Source: Flavobacteriaceae bacterium
GTDB lineage: Bacteria; Bacteroidota; Bacteroidia; Flavobacteriales; Flavobacteriaceae
Assembly: GCA_029238555.1 (NCBI GenBank)
Contig: JAQWFV010000021.1
Location: 1 to 23,433 of the forward strand
Direction of reading: 5' to 3'
Length of the DNA: 23,433 nt
Position 1 is the stretch's first letter. Each line of letters begins with the position of its first letter. Positions 1 through 8,711 of the stretch are shown piece by piece. Made by a program: the position numbers and the translations under genes. Below the pieces are notes generated by a model that saw only the letters and a list, made by a program, of their open reading frames with translations, had not been told where the DNA came from and made no database searches.

Positions 1-1814
<1,814 letters not shown>

Positions 1815-1827
1815 TTTTTCTTTTGTC

Positions 1828-1860
1828 CAAATGTAACAAATAAAAAGCAAAACGAAACAA
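1828..1860 (-). promoter_or_regulatory. glpD-glpK promoter, Bacteroidota type
   Basis: On the minus strand a TTG at 1858-1860 (-33) is followed 22 bp later by TACATTTG at 1828-1835, a perfect match to the Bacteroidota -7 consensus TAnnTTTG. Transcription would begin near 1821, leaving a leader of only a few bases with an A/G-rich stretch (AAAAGAAAAA) before the ATG at 1814. The -33 region overlaps the tandem operator-like repeats at 1848-1867, so a bound repressor would block this promoter. Confidence 0.7.
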
Positions 1861-1867
1861 AACGAAA
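1848..1867. promoter_or_regulatory. Tandem operator-like repeats on the glpD side
   Basis: Two perfect, directly adjacent copies of CAAAACGAAA (1848-1857 and 1858-1867), so the centres are one helical turn apart. DeoR-family repressors commonly recognise short direct repeats of this kind. The pair overlaps the -33 element of the glpD promoter. The same core, inverted (TTTCGTT), recurs near the glpR start at 1920. Confidence 0.6.
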
Positions 1868-1919
1868 GTTAATTGTCTGAGAAATGCGGCTGTTAGCGCT
1901 TTTAAACACTATTTATTTA

Positions 1920-1939
1920 TTTCGTTTAATTTCATTTCT
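1920..1939. promoter_or_regulatory. Inverted counterpart of the operator repeats on the glpR side
   Basis: TTTCGTTTAA (1920-1929) and TTTCATTTCT (1930-1939) are imperfect copies of the reverse complement of the CAAAACGAAA unit, again with 10-bp periodicity. They lie immediately upstream of the putative glpR -7 element, in a position suited to autorepression. The left copy keeps the TTTCGTT core exactly; the right copy has G changed to A in the core. Confidence 0.5.
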
Positions 1940-1947
1940 TATATTTA
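1940..1947 (+). promoter_or_regulatory. Possible glpR -7 promoter element
   Basis: TATATTTA matches TAnnTTTG in seven of eight positions. The ATG is at 1957, so transcription from here would give a leaderless or nearly leaderless mRNA. No clean -33 TTG is seen at the usual distance, so the call is tentative. Confidence 0.35.
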
Positions 1948-1956
1948 CCCCATATT

Positions 1957-2718
1957 ATGGAAAGACATAGCGCTATTTTAAAAAAATTATCTACCGAAAA
2001 GCACGTAGAGGTATTAGATCTCTGTGAGTCTCTGGGAGTCTCAGCAGTCACCATTAGAAAAGACCTTAAATTATTAGAGCAAAAAGGCCTCCTTTTTAGA
2101 ACCCACGGAGGAGCTTCTTTAGAAAATCCCTATATCAATGAAAGGACGGTTTTAGATAAGGAAAAGATCTTTGTAGCAGAAAAAAATGGTATAGCGCAAA
2201 TGGCTGCTTCGCTAATTTCGGAAAATGACGCTATCATGATTGCTTCAGGAACAACGGTCCAGGCACTCTCAAAATATATTGAACCCAAGAATAAACTCAC
2301 GGTTATTACCCCTTCTTTAGCGGTGGTAATGCATTTAATTAAACATGAGAATATTGAGATTTTACAACTGGGTGGTTACCTTAGGCATAGCGCCGCATCT
2401 GTGATTGGAAATTACGCAGAGTATATGCTGGAACACATCTCTTGTAGTAAATTGTTTTTGGGAGTAGACGGAATAGACATGAATTACGGAATATCTACCA
2501 CAAACTTAGAAGAAGCGGCACTCAATAAAAAAATGATTGACGCTGCTCAAAAAGTCATTGTATTGGCAGATGCTTCAAAATTTGGCAAAAAGAGCTTTGC
2601 TAAAATATGTGGGCTTTCTGCTATTGACGAAATTATTACAGATCAAGAAATTTCTAAAACATTTAGAAAGAAACTTCTGGAGAACGAAGTGAAAATTACG
2701 GTGGTAGGTACACGGTAA
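1957..2718 (+). CDS. glpR: DeoR/GlpR-family transcriptional repressor of the glp genes
   Basis: A 253-aa sugar-phosphate-responsive repressor. Residues 1-57 form the DeoR winged helix-turn-helix (SLGVSAVTIRKDLKLLEQKG, then RTHGGA). The rest is the DeoR sensor domain, with IASGTTVQAL resembling the phosphate-binding loop, and the conserved stretches GVDGIDMNYGIST and VIVLADASKFGKKSF. Divergent placement from glpD-glpK with shared repeats strongly suggests that it controls glycerol catabolism and itself, with glycerol-3-phosphate as the likely effector. That specificity rests on context; DeoR paralogues for other sugar phosphates look similar. The ATG at 1957 gives the full N-terminal HTH, and no longer start is needed. 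Confidence 0.88.
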   Translation: MERHSAILKKLSTEKHVEVLDLCESLGVSAVTIRKDLKLLEQKGLLFRTHGGASLENPYINERTVLDKEKIFVAEKNGIAQMAASLISENDAIMIASGTTVQALSKYIEPKNKLTVITPSLAVVMHLIKHENIEILQLGGYLRHSAASVIGNYAEYMLEHISCSKLFLGVDGIDMNYGISTTNLEEAALNKKMIDAAQKVIVLADASKFGKKSFAKICGLSAIDEIITDQEISKTFRKKLLENEVKITVVGTR

Positions 2719-2800
2719 TTATTTTATTATTTAATGAGGTTTCTGGTAACAATAGTTACACACCAAAGCTAAGCCATATCGTATTTTTACAAAAAAATTA

Positions 2801-3178
2801 ATGTCCAGGTTTTACAGCATTATATTACTCCTATGTCTCCATATACAACCCATGGTGAATTTGGCTGTATGGGGAGATTTTTTGGCTAATAACGAATACA
2901 TTAGAGAGGTCCTTTGCATTAATAAGGAAAAACCAGAGTTGGCATGTGGTGGCAAATGTTATTTGATGCAACAACTACAAGAATCACAACAAAGTCAAGA
3001 ACAAGAATTTCCCCAACTACTACACAGTAAATATGAATTTGTTTTTACAAAGAGATTTTTAAGATTTCCAAAAGTAACATTAGTGGTACTTAAAACCGCC
3101 AACTACCCCAGATACATGGAGCCTATCTCCGCTCCTTTTCTTTTAGATATTTTTCATCCACCGAATAAAGTCGCATAA
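2801..3178 (+). CDS. Small Cys-motif protein in a copper-receptor cluster
   Basis: A 125-aa protein that I cannot name. It begins with a hydrophobic segment (residues 5-24) that could be an uncleaved membrane anchor or a signal sequence. It then has the motif C39-x9-C49-x3-C53 in LCINKEKPELACGGKCYL, a pattern I recognise from small Bacteroidota proteins of unknown function. The closely placed thiols suggest metal or haem contact, or a disulphide. A Gln/Ser-rich stretch (about residues 57-68) follows, and the C-terminus has another moderately hydrophobic region ending FLLDIFHPPNKVA. It is 69 bp upstream of the TonB-dependent receptor on the same strand and probably co-transcribed, so a role in copper handling is inferred from context only. 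Confidence 0.75.
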   Translation: MSRFYSIILLLCLHIQPMVNLAVWGDFLANNEYIREVLCINKEKPELACGGKCYLMQQLQESQQSQEQEFPQLLHSKYEFVFTKRFLRFPKVTLVVLKTANYPRYMEPISAPFLLDIFHPPNKVA

Positions 3179-3247
3179 CTGACGCTACATTACTACTAGA
3201 TTTCTAGCAGTGAAAAATGTTTTATTCATTTAAATATCTATCTACAA

Positions 3248-5509
3248 ATGACAAATTTAGTCAAAGGTGCTCTAGTGCCTTTCTTCTTGTTTGTGTCTTT
3301 TTTTTGGACACAAGCACAGGAAACACATGAAATAAAATTAGTTAATCAAGAAACCATGAGGCCTATTATTGGCGCCACTTTTCAATATGGAACCCAAAGA
3401 GGTATTTCTGACCATAGCGGTACCATCCTTGTTCATCTTGAAAATAAGGAAATCATGAAACTCTCTCACCTTAGCTTTGGAACTTGGGAACTAAACGCAA
3501 CTGCCATTAAAAAGGCTATAAAAGAGAAAGTCTTTTATAAACAAGAAGATTTTATAAACCTGCATCCCGTCACCGTATTAGCGATTAGGCCCAGTGAAAA
3601 ACCAATCGATAAAATTAAAATTGATTATCAAGAGCAACTCGCCCATGACGCTACAGCTGTTCTAACGCAAAACCCTGGGGTGAGCAGTATTAGAAAGGGA
3701 GGGAACTATGGATTTGACCCGGTGATTAGAGGATTTAAATACGACCAATTGAATATTGTATTAGATGGTGCACAGAGTACTATTGCGGCCTGTCCAAACA
3801 GAATGGACCCTCCAACTAGTCAAATGGCCCCCAATATGCTAGACAGAATTGAAATCTTAAAAGGTCCGCATGCGTTAAGGTTTGGAACTGGCTTTGGTGG
3901 AACCATAAATTTTATACCTGCTCAAATAACTTTTAGCGAAGAGAATAGCTATTACGGTCGTGCCTCATCTGGGTTTGAAACAAATGGAGACGTCAGCAGA
4001 AATGAAGCTAAAATTGGTTTTATGAACAAGCGCCTGGACCTTGCCTTTTTTGGTTCATGGTCTAAGGGGAATGATTATACTGCAGGAAACGGAAGCACTG
4101 TAGCAGCAAATTTTGAAAGAAGTAGTGTAGGATTACATCTAGGCTTTAAACACTCAGCGCTAAGCCAATTTAAGTTTTCTGCCATTCAAAATAAAGCTAG
4201 AGACGCAGATTTCCCTGCATTGCCCATGGACTTAAGAAAAGACCACACCTGGCTATTAAATGCAAGACATGATCTTAGATTTGAAGAAAGGAATCTATTT
4301 TCTTGGAACACCACTTTATTTGCTTCTTTCGTTGACCATTTAATGGATAACTTACTCAGACCTGAGACAGGTAGAATGTCTAACAACTCAACCAATGCAA
4401 ATACGTTTAATTATGGAGGAAGATCTGAGGGAGTTTGGATTTTTGATGAATCAAAATTATATGCTGGAGCAGATCTTAGAATAGAAGGAGCTAAAGGTAT
4501 TAGAGAAAGAAGTTTTTTTAAAGGGCCCAACTCGGGAGTAAAACTAGTAGACAACGCGTGGCAAGAGGGCGTCATTAGCAAAGGAGGTCTTTTTGCTGAG
4601 TATCATATTAAAAGGAAAAATATTCAGTATATTTTATCTTCTAGAATAGTACTAAATCACGCTACCATAAACAAACCAACCTTAGAATTCATTCAAGCAA
4701 ATGGGTTAAAAAACACAAGCACTCAATGGAATCCTAATATTAGTATTGGTTTAAAAAAACCGTTATCTAAAAGTGTTACTTTGGGCACTTGGTTTGGAAG
4801 AGCTCAGAGAAGTGGAGGTCTTACAGAGCGATTCATCAATTACTTCCCTGTAGGACTGGATCCTTATGAGCTTGTTGGAAACCCCTTCCTATTACCTGAA
4901 ATAAACCACCAGTTAGATGTTACTTTTGAGTGGGTGGGCCCAAAATCAAAAATAAACATAGATCTTTTCGCGTCTTATCTAAAGGATTTTATCAGTTCGT
5001 ATATAGATACAGATCTGAACCCTAGACTGCCTATGAGTCCTGGAGTGAGAAGGTATATCAATATTGAAAAAGCCTATAAAACAGGGCTAGAATTTAATTG
5101 GTCTCAAGAACTAAGTGCACAATTTAAACATCAAATGGGCATTGCTTACACCATAGCGCAAGATGTAGAAAGAGAAGAACCGCTCCCTGAAATAGCCCCT
5201 CTAGACATTAGATACACCCTAATGGGAAATCATTTAAAAGGGAAACTTCAAACAGAAGTGAGCTTCAGACACGTTCTTGAACAATCCAGGGTTTCTAAAG
5301 AATACGGAGAAAGAACAAGTCCTTCTTTTAGCCTAGTGGACGCTACTATTGGTTATAGCATTTATGAAAACACCAGGCTAAGCGCAGGTGTAAACAACCT
5401 ATTAAATAGGTCCTACAACGAACACCTCAACAGGTCTGTGAGAGGCACAAATGAGCCTATCTTAGCTCCAGGGAGAAATTTATTTGCCTCCTTAAATATT
5501 AACTTTTAA
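3248..5509 (+). CDS. TonB-dependent outer-membrane receptor, OprC/NosA-like (probable copper uptake)
   Basis: A 753-aa outer-membrane gated porin that imports its ligand with energy from TonB. It has a signal peptide (residues 1-23, ending TQAQ), a carboxypeptidase-regulatory-like domain (about 25-100), a plug (about 125-225, with NPGVSSIRKGG, PVIRGFKYDQLNIVLDG and RIEILKGPHALRFG), and a beta-barrel ending NLLNRSYNEH...LFASLNINF with terminal Phe. The key observation is CPNRM at 182-186 in the plug, a CxxxM motif, and HLM at 364-366 in the barrel, an HxM motif. In Pseudomonas OprC, CxxxM and HxM at nearly the same spacing form the copper site. Both halves are present here, so copper is the most probable substrate. 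It is followed 9 bp later by a cytochrome c gene. Confidence 0.9.
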   Translation: MTNLVKGALVPFFLFVSFFWTQAQETHEIKLVNQETMRPIIGATFQYGTQRGISDHSGTILVHLENKEIMKLSHLSFGTWELNATAIKKAIKEKVFYKQEDFINLHPVTVLAIRPSEKPIDKIKIDYQEQLAHDATAVLTQNPGVSSIRKGGNYGFDPVIRGFKYDQLNIVLDGAQSTIAACPNRMDPPTSQMAPNMLDRIEILKGPHALRFGTGFGGTINFIPAQITFSEENSYYGRASSGFETNGDVSRNEAKIGFMNKRLDLAFFGSWSKGNDYTAGNGSTVAANFERSSVGLHLGFKHSALSQFKFSAIQNKARDADFPALPMDLRKDHTWLLNARHDLRFEERNLFSWNTTLFASFVDHLMDNLLRPETGRMSNNSTNANTFNYGGRSEGVWIFDESKLYAGADLRIEGAKGIRERSFFKGPNSGVKLVDNAWQEGVISKGGLFAEYHIKRKNIQYILSSRIVLNHATINKPTLEFIQANGLKNTSTQWNPNISIGLKKPLSKSVTLGTWFGRAQRSGGLTERFINYFPVGLDPYELVGNPFLLPEINHQLDVTFEWVGPKSKINIDLFASYLKDFISSYIDTDLNPRLPMSPGVRRYINIEKAYKTGLEFNWSQELSAQFKHQMGIAYTIAQDVEREEPLPEIAPLDIRYTLMGNHLKGKLQTEVSFRHVLEQSRVSKEYGERTSPSFSLVDATIGYSIYENTRLSAGVNNLLNRSYNEHLNRSVRGTNEPILAPGRNLFASLNINF

Positions 5510-5518
5510 CCATCGATC

Positions 5519-6001
5519 ATGAAAATTTACAAAAAAATAGTACTAGGAATCTCGGCGACCAGCATAGCCTTATTAGGTTTTAGAAGTAGAGAAATTGAGG
5601 AGTACACTTTGCCACATACCGTTACACAAACCAATGAGCTTACAAATGAACATCCAGGAAAGGTTTTGCTAGAAACTAAGTGCTATGCTTGTCACCATCC
5701 GAGCTCCGCAGAGAATACTCGAATAGCACCGCCAATGATTGCTATAAAAAAACATTATATAGATGAAAAAACCACCTATGCAGATTTTAAAGAGGCTTTG
5801 TGGACGTTTGTTGAAAAACCAACTTCAGAAAAAGCAAAACTAAAAGGAGCTGTAAGAAAATTTGGTGTGATGCCTTACCAGGCTTTCAACAAAGAGGATA
5901 TTGAAAAAATAGCAGACTACCTATACCACCAAGACATAGCATCTCCTGCTTGGTTTGAGGAACATTACAAGAAAGGTCATACAACTAAAAAAAATCAATA
6001 A
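5519..6001 (+). CDS. Monohaem class I c-type cytochrome
   Basis: A 160-aa exported cytochrome c. An N-terminal hydrophobic segment (residues 5-21) after Lys residues acts as a signal or membrane anchor. CYACH at 55-59 attaches haem c covalently and supplies His59 as one axial ligand; Met118 in KFGVMPYQAF is the likely second ligand. The helix DIEKIADYLYHQD near the C-terminus is typical of the fold. It would act in the periplasm as an electron carrier. It follows the copper receptor by 9 bp, and the pair is probably translated from one mRNA that ends at the terminator beginning at 6000. The electron partner cannot be told from this window. Confidence 0.85.
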   Translation: MKIYKKIVLGISATSIALLGFRSREIEEYTLPHTVTQTNELTNEHPGKVLLETKCYACHHPSSAENTRIAPPMIAIKKHYIDEKTTYADFKEALWTFVEKPTSEKAKLKGAVRKFGVMPYQAFNKEDIEKIADYLYHQDIASPAWFEEHYKKGHTTKKNQ

Positions 6002-6033
6002 AAAAAGCCCGATCAAATGATCGGGCTTTTTTT
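6000..6033. terminator. Bidirectional intrinsic terminator (31-bp repeat copy 1)
   Basis: The hairpin GCCCGATCAAATGATCGGGC (6007-6026) is flanked by seven A on the left and seven T on the right, so it can stop transcription from both sides of a convergent pair: cytochrome c (+) and the ATP-cone gene (-). The stop codon of the minus-strand gene lies inside the stem (6013-6015). Bases 6000-6030 are identical to 16013-16043. Confidence 0.85.
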
Positions 6034-6888
6034 ATTTGTGAATTTGTCATAATGTAAAAGCTTATCTATTTCGTTCTTGGTTTGGTTTATCCTACTTTTC
6101 GAAATTTGGATTGATTGTAAAAAATCCAGATTGGAATATAGTTCTTTGATTAAAATAAAATCTGTTTCTATAAGCTGTTGTTTCTCTTTTTTTGTTAAAG
6201 TGGTAAGAGCTGTAACGGGGTACAGACCATAGTTGTCAATTTTAATTTTCATTCCATTACCTTTTGGATAATCCCAACTTAAAAGAGTTAGCCCAATACA
6301 CTTTCCATAATCAATAGCGTCTTTTGTAAAACGGGTATTTGTGATCAACCAACCCTGTTTTAAGTTGGTATCGTTTTTACCACTGGCATTCCAGAACTTT
6401 TGAACATCTAAAAATCTTGAATTTATATATAAAGGCACTTTTACATTGCTTGTGGCTTTTGAGTCTGTGTGAAACTTACACTCTATGGCATATACACTAC
6501 CCTCTTTTTCCGCTAAAACATCAATTTCGTGGGTAACACAATGACCTTGTAAAATGACCCCAACTTCAGTTTTATATCCTTTTTCTTTTAATAAAGCACC
6601 TATTAAGCGTTCAAACGGATAGCCGGTTGGACCTAACTCAAAAAGTGCCCGTTTTAAACTATACCTGGAAGCAAAAACACGGTCTAACTTTTTTAGTAAA
6701 GAGAAGGCCTTATTATATAATTCGTTTGTTGAAATGCCATTGTAAATTTGATTGTTTAATTGAGTAATTATGACATCAACCTGATCACTTGTTGCGCCAC
6801 AAGAACGCAATGAAGCTCTTAATTTGTCTTCAGAATAAAACTCCTTTTCTTCAGAATTTTTGATAACTATAAATTGTTTATTGCTCAT
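6013..6888 (-). CDS. ATP-cone domain fused to PD-(D/E)XK (Mrr-like) nuclease-fold protein
   Basis: A 291-aa protein. Residues about 5-88 look like an ATP-cone regulatory domain (IVIKNSEEKEFYSEDKLRASL, then a helical part ending KRALFELGPTGYPFERL). Residues about 90-200 contain a restriction-endonuclease-like fold with Glu93, EIDVLAEKEG (Asp123) and AIECKFH (Glu136, Lys138), the D-x12-ExK arrangement of PD-(D/E)XK nucleases. An ATP-cone usually senses dATP/ATP in ribonucleotide reductase; its fusion to a nuclease fold suggests a nucleotide-gated DNA-acting enzyme, but the function is unknown. It is last in a minus-strand set, 12 bp after the OMPLA-like gene. The last six sense codons and the stop lie within the terminator sequence, with the stop inside the stem. 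Confidence 0.8.
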   Translation of the reverse strand: MSNKQFIVIKNSEEKEFYSEDKLRASLRSCGATSDQVDVIITQLNNQIYNGISTNELYNKAFSLLKKLDRVFASRYSLKRALFELGPTGYPFERLIGALLKEKGYKTEVGVILQGHCVTHEIDVLAEKEGSVYAIECKFHTDSKATSNVKVPLYINSRFLDVQKFWNASGKNDTNLKQGWLITNTRFTKDAIDYGKCIGLTLLSWDYPKGNGMKIKIDNYGLYPVTALTTLTKKEKQQLIETDFILIKELYSNLDFLQSIQISKSRINQTKNEIDKLLHYDKFTNKKSPII

Positions 6889-6900
6889 AGTTCAATTATT

Positions 6901-7797
6901 TTAAAAATGTATTATTTCAGTCATAATACCAAACCGTATCACATCCAATTGGTGTTGATAATTGATATTGTAATAATCCATACCGTGATAGAACTGCACA
7001 AAAAAACCAATATCTTCTAAAAATTTTGGGTGGTAATAAATGGTCAGCCCACCGTTTATACGTTCTGGTTCAAATAAATCTAGATTATTGTATTGGTCCA
7101 ACATTAAAATAGTTTCTAATTTCAGTGAAAAAAGGGGGCTCTGGCTACTTTTATCATTGCCAAAGGGTATCTTAATAGCTGTAAATGAATTAAGCCACCG
7201 AAAGCCACTATATGAGTTTTCAAGTTCTTCAAGCATCCAGCTTTTAGGGTGTATTTCAATTGAACTTTTAAGAACTTTAATTGCTTTGAGTCTAGCGTTA
7301 TATGAAGCTTTTATAACACCCAATTCAAAATAATTTGTTGAAAAATTTCCTGTAAGTAAATTTACGGAACCATCCTCATTATAAAATGAGCCATCTTGAC
7401 CATTAGAGTGATGGGCTATTTTAGCAAATATTGATAAGGTTTTATTGACCTTGTTTTGTTTGGTCAAATAATAAAAAGAAACTTGTGGTTTATAGCTCGG
7501 AGTTCTTACAGGATATGATTCTTGATTATACATTCTTATCACAATCTGTGGGGTCAAAACGGCCATCAGTTTTGAATCCTGTCTTTCTCTTATAATAAAT
7601 GAAGGGTTTACATTAGCTTCAAACATTAATGGCTCTATATTACCTATATCCAAAGGGAAAGTGACATAGCTAACTGTTCGATTAATAAGCGCAATTTTAG
7701 ATAAAGTCAGCTCTGGTAAAACAGAATCTATTCCTTGTGCAAATACAAAAAAATTGCTGTTAACTAACAAAAATAATAGGTGTGTTCTGAATTTCAT
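6901..7797 (-). CDS. Outer-membrane beta-barrel protein, possibly phospholipase A (OMPLA)-like
   Basis: A 298-aa exported protein from the ATG at 7797; a TTG at 7809 would add four residues. Residues 1-21 form a signal peptide ending VFAQ. Alternating amphipathic strands and a C-terminus ending in aromatic Phe (TEIIHF) fit an outer-membrane barrel. HHSNGQ at 129-134 resembles the H-x-S-N-G active-site strand of OMPLA (His142/Ser144), and STNYFELG near 153-160 could provide the catalytic Asn, with an insertion compared with the enterobacterial protein. If this is right, it hydrolyses phospholipids in the outer leaflet. The resemblance is by motif only, and a non-catalytic barrel is possible. 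It is followed by the ATP-cone/nuclease gene with a 12-bp gap. Confidence 0.55.
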   Translation of the reverse strand: MKFRTHLLFLLVNSNFFVFAQGIDSVLPELTLSKIALINRTVSYVTFPLDIGNIEPLMFEANVNPSFIIRERQDSKLMAVLTPQIVIRMYNQESYPVRTPSYKPQVSFYYLTKQNKVNKTLSIFAKIAHHSNGQDGSFYNEDGSVNLLTGNFSTNYFELGVIKASYNARLKAIKVLKSSIEIHPKSWMLEELENSYSGFRWLNSFTAIKIPFGNDKSSQSPLFSLKLETILMLDQYNNLDLFEPERINGGLTIYYHPKFLEDIGFFVQFYHGMDYYNINYQHQLDVIRFGIMTEIIHF

Positions 7798-7845
7798 TGC
7801 TGCTTTCAAATCAATATATCAGTAATGGATTTGTCACTATTTAAG

Positions 7846-7938
7846 TTAAAAATTCTTTTTTTTAAAATCCTGAAGTAAAGACAATCCAAAATTATTGTAA
7901 TTCAAAAATTCTATGTCTGCATTGGGTAAGGGAAGCAT
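7846..7938 (-). pseudogene. Short remnant resembling the tolC gene of this cluster
   Basis: A 30-codon frame in the gap between the LOG and OMPLA-like genes reads MLPLPNADIEFLNYNN. Its PLPNADIEFLN matches PLPNVDIEYLN in the TolC-like protein encoded at 13969-15228 (9 of 11 residues), and the DNA is similar over about 36 bp (aligned with about 14965-15000). Similarity stops after that, so it looks like a tiny leftover of a second outer-membrane efflux gene, or a small peptide gene of unknown use. Confidence 0.35.
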
Positions 7939-7954
7939 AAATTTTTTATTGATT

Positions 7955-8710
7955 TTAATTTGTTTTTATTTTTTCCCCGTACCACCATTTTGGTTTGAAT
8001 GTTTTTTTAATTAGTCCAAATTCTTTAATAGCATAAGTATCTATATGTTTAATAAGGTCATCTACAGAGTCGGTTACAAACAATAATTTCATATCAGCTT
8101 CGCTAATACTTTCACGCTCTGCCATTAAATGAATGTGCTTACACAGTTCTTTATGAAATTCGGAACCAAAAATGACCACAGGAAAATTTTTGATGATTTT
8201 AGTCTGAATCAATGTAAGCGCTTCAAACAACTCGTCAAGAGTACCTATACCGCCAGGCATGACTACAAATGCATAAGAATACTTCACCAATATGACTTTT
8301 CGTAAAAAAAAGTAAGGAATGTCAACCCATTTGTGCAAAAAAGGATTTGGTTTTTGTTCAAAAGGCAATACTATATTGCAACCAACAGAATACCCTCCTG
8401 TTTCAAATGCTCCTTTATTAGCAGCTTCCATAATTCCTGGGCCACCACCAGTCATTACAGTGAAACCCATTTTGGAAAGTTCCGCGCCAATTTTTTCAGC
8501 GTTTTGATAATGTTCGGATTCATTTGTAAAGCGAGCGGATCCAAATACAGTAACACATGGCCCAACAAAGTGCATAATTCTAAAAGCTCTAATAAAATTA
8601 AAGAATACCTTAAAGGCAAATCCTAATTCTTTTAGTCTGGACAAAGGACCTCTAATAAATAGCGATTCATTGGTTACTAATTTGTTTTTAGATCTACTAT
8701 GATGATTCAT
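7955..8710 (-). CDS. LOG-family (TIGR00730-type) Rossmann-fold protein, probable nucleotide 5'-monophosphate phosphoribohydrolase
   Basis: A 251-aa cytoplasmic protein with the two LOG-family signatures: TGGGPGIMEAANKGA (about 87-101) and PGGIGTLDE (152-160). The fold starts at about residue 52 (CVTVFGSAR). LOG proteins cleave the N-glycosidic bond of nucleoside 5'-monophosphates (cytokinin precursors in plants and some bacteria, AMP in many others), releasing the base and ribose 5-phosphate. The N-terminal 45 residues extend beyond the minimal LOG domain. Its start lies one base after the stop of the second ABC-2 permease gene, so it is in the efflux operon. Why an efflux operon carries it is not known; the substrate cannot be read from the sequence. 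Confidence 0.88.
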   Translation of the reverse strand: MNHHSRSKNKLVTNESLFIRGPLSRLKELGFAFKVFFNFIRAFRIMHFVGPCVTVFGSARFTNESEHYQNAEKIGAELSKMGFTVMTGGGPGIMEAANKGAFETGGYSVGCNIVLPFEQKPNPFLHKWVDIPYFFLRKVILVKYSYAFVVMPGGIGTLDELFEALTLIQTKIIKNFPVVIFGSEFHKELCKHIHLMAERESISEADMKLLFVTDSVDDLIKHIDTYAIKEFGLIKKTFKPKWWYGEKIKTN

Positions 8711-8711
8711 T

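Noticed and set aside
2746..2759. Operator GTAAC-AATA-GTTAC upstream of the copper-type cluster
   Set aside because: Arms are only five bases long and such inverted repeats are frequent by chance in AT-rich DNA; no regulator gene is adjacent to support it.
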